Source of the DNA: Notolepis coatsorum
Taxonomy: Eukaryota > Chordata > Actinopteri > Aulopiformes > Paralepididae
Length of the DNA stretch: 64,000 nt
Direction: 5' to 3'
Assembly (NCBI GenBank): GCA_963971535.1
Contig: OZ020601.1
Span: 17,920,767 to 17,984,766, forward strand
Position numbers and translations under genes: made by a program. A model generated the notes under the pieces. The model did not search any database and had not been told where the DNA came from. It worked only from the letters and a program-made list of their open reading frames with translations. Shown piece after piece: positions 62,053 to 64,000 of the stretch (position 1 is the first letter of the stretch; every line of letters starts with the position of its first letter).

Positions 62053-62299
62053 AATTCTTAATTACAATGATGGCCTGGCGAGATGACAACAGGGCCTCTC
62101 GAAGGGTAACATGGAAAGGGGACAAAAATGTAATAAAATAGAAAAGAGACAGACGATACATACATCACAGAGGTAAGGGAAATAATTAAAACGCACATCA
62201 AACAAACAACCAAATAAAATTACAAGGCATGTACAGTAATACATGAAGCAGAACAGTCAAATTACAGTTACAAGGCTGGGTGACAGTTGCAGGCGTGTG

Positions 62300-62760
62300 T
62301 AATAAATCCTTAAAAGAAGTGAGGGGGATCAATGTCTATTTTCAAAGTATTTTGGATCTCGTTCCAACTGCTGGGAGCAGCAAATTGGAAGGAGGATTGA
62401 CCGAAGGAAGTGTTAACACAGGGAACATCTAGTGAGATTATGTTAGGTGAGGAGCTCTGGTGTTGTAGAGATATGGTGAGCAGCTCTGCTGTTACAGGGA
62501 GTAGATGACAATTTTAACAGGTGTATCAAATAAGGAGGGGTCAGACCAAGGATGGTTCTGTAAATGAGAGTAAGCCAATGAATTTCTTGTAAAGAGTGTA
62601 ATGATGGCCAATTTACAGATGTGTATAAATCACAGTGATGTAAAAGGGGCATTTGTGGCAAACCTAATTGCAGAGTGATACTGTTCAAAGGGCTAAGATA
62701 GGGATTAAAAGGAGATATCTTTCTATTGTTGGGGTTAACTTTTACATTTAAGAATGAGTA
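62300..62760 (-). mobile_element. LINE ORF2 C-terminal remnant
   Basis: The minus strand contains CDLYTSVNWPSLHSLQEIHW then LTLIYRTILGLTPPYLIHLL, the end-of-RT motif (W.SL...IHWLTLIYKT.LGLTPPYL) of a fish LINE. Further on is SFGQSSFQFAAPSSWNEIQN. Frame broken by stops. Confidence 0.65.
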
Positions 62761-63296
62761 ATTCGCTTTTGGTTTACTACTACTTCTACTACTACTAGTA
62801 ATACAAATCATTAAGGCGATCGAGGACGCATAAGAAGAAAACGAATGACTAATGACTAATGAGTAGTGAATGTATGAGAAGGTGTGGAGGTGGAGTGCAG
62901 CGTGGGAGGAAGGGGACGTGGGCAAGCGGCCACACCCTGCAGCAGCTCCAGCTGGCTGGGGAAGAGTGCAGCCTGGACGGACCATGGAGGCAAAAGTAGC
63001 TCCAACTCTGGTGTAACAAAAAAGATTTCCAACTTGTAACGTGTACAGAGATACTGGTGGTGGTATTATGGGATATCGACGCGATACTCTCCTGGAATAG
63101 GGCACCAATATCAAAGAATGTAAAGGATATTCAAATTGGTTTCGAAGAGCCATGCGTATGGTAACACGTCAGGAGTAAAAGCAAAGTTACAGATTTTCTG
63201 CGTTTTCACACATGGCCTCAGAGTCGCCCGAGGCGACTGACATTTTCTCATACTTACAGTATAAGGAACACACCGACATTGTGGGATATGCGCTTA
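62760..63296. other. Probable mtx1 intron 1, nothing recognised
   Basis: No metaxin exon 1 sequence found on the minus strand. No clear repeat. Confidence 0.45.
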
Positions 63297-63525
63297 CAGT
63301 CTTCTCCAGAGTCAGACAAGATGATGGATACCAATTTCCTCTCTGTGCGTTCAAGGAAATCAATCTGGCTGCAAGCTAGCCGAGCTTAGCAAAAATGAAT
63401 GGAAGCGGATACGGACCACTAGCCTAGCTTAAAACTCCAGGAGAGGTGTTTTCGGTCAACAGCTAGGCTACCTGGGCCATATTCGCTTCCATTCCTTTGG
63501 GCTAAGCTAGGCTAGCTTGCAGCCG
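63296..63525. mobile_element. Foldback-family copy (one arm and core)
   Basis: CAGTCTTCTCCAGAGTCAGA then CAAGATGATGGATACCAATT (arm) and AGCTTAAAACTCCAGGAGAG then GTGTTTTCGGTCAACAGCTA (core). The right arm is missing. Confidence 0.7.
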
Positions 63526-64000
63526 GATCGCCAGGAGGGGGTTACCAACAGCCCGGAGAGGTTCGCTAACAGCCAGGAGAGGACCGCGGTGGTGATGGAA
63601 GCGCTTGCGGCCACCCTGGCCCAAATAAAACACACAATTCCCTGACACCCTGAAGTGATGTGTTGAGTTCTTGAGAGAAATTGTAAACTGTATCTAATAA
63701 TAGTGACAAAATCAAGTAAGGCTTTATTCATCCTACATCCGTGCAATTAATCGCTGTCGGATTTGGACCGCAGTCTGTTGTCCAGGGAAGATTAGCAGTG
63801 GAATGTTTCTTCACTGGCTCTTACAATGTATACAATAAGCAATGTAAAAAAAATAATACAAATAAAACCAACAATAAATAATAACAACAAAGAACATGGC
63901 AAATATATAGCCTATGAAATGAATGGGGTGTGCTGAGAGCAGAATGTAGATGTGTCCATTATATTCCACTATAGCTGGGGTGTGAATTTAATTCGATTGG
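63525..64000. other. Right edge, nothing recognised
   Basis: AT-rich sequence with AATAAAACACAC near 63625. No exon or array. Confidence 0.45.

Noticed and set aside
61077-64000. mtx1 exon 1
   Set aside because: Searched the minus strand for the conserved CWxGGWGLPSVD segment and found nothing; most likely beyond base 64000.

Overview
This window is vertebrate nuclear DNA, almost certainly from a ray-finned (teleost) fish. It carries split genes with GT/AG introns, teleost-type tRNA-derived SINEs, L2-, L1/Tx1- and jockey-like LINEs, a DIRS-like element, hAT, piggyBac-like and PIF/Harbinger-like DNA elements, and an extreme load of micro- and minisatellites. There is no sign of prokaryotic organisation. 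The repeat load brings tandem-repeat-rich fish genomes such as gadiforms to mind, but I cannot name the species.

Two protein-coding genes are present, both on the minus strand and both incomplete. (1) thbs3 (thrombospondin-3): exons 1-14 lie between 32540 and 1744. They give the signal peptide, N-terminal laminin-G-like domain, coiled-coil oligomerisation segment, EGF-like domains and the first type-3 calcium-binding repeats (about 575 codons). The remaining type-3 repeats and the C-terminal lectin-like domain lie beyond the left edge. (2) mtx1 (metaxin-1, a mitochondrial outer-membrane import/assembly protein): exons 2-8 lie between 61046 and 38379. Exon 1 was not found and probably lies beyond the right edge. 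The THBS3-MTX1 neighbourhood is conserved in vertebrates. In human and mouse the two genes are divergent; here they are head-to-tail, with about 5.8 kb from the mtx1 stop to the thbs3 start. All coding-exon junctions listed were phased by hand and join in frame.

Layout: 1-1256 Harbinger remnant with a nested SINE; 1262-32540 thbs3 exons embedded in minisatellites and transposons (DIRS-like element 6341-9010, Harbinger MITE 9649-10184, solo LTR 10249-10566, piggyBac-like element 17519-18469, long uninterrupted LINE reading frame 19201-21414); 32541-38378 intergenic, with the thbs3 promoter region, a promoter-proximal minisatellite, LINE tails and an L1 3' end; 38379-61046 mtx1 with arrays, MITEs and a 200-base assembly gap (40536-40735); 61047-64000 probable mtx1 intron 1 with LINE, SINE and foldback remnants.

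The most striking structure is the relation between tandem repeats and splice junctions. At several junctions the minisatellite unit contains the splice site plus a few bases of the exon, so the splice site itself has been amplified: thbs3 exon 2 donor (about 39 copies, all in frame), thbs3 exon 13 acceptor (about 19 copies), mtx1 exon 7 acceptor (5 copies), mtx1 exon 5 donor (several copies) and thbs3 exon 14 donor (2 copies). At other junctions a micro- or minisatellite starts at, or a few bases from, the splice site. Several arrays also served as insertion sites for DIRS, LTR, Harbinger and piggyBac-like elements. This is a reading of one window; whether the amplified sites are used needs transcript data.
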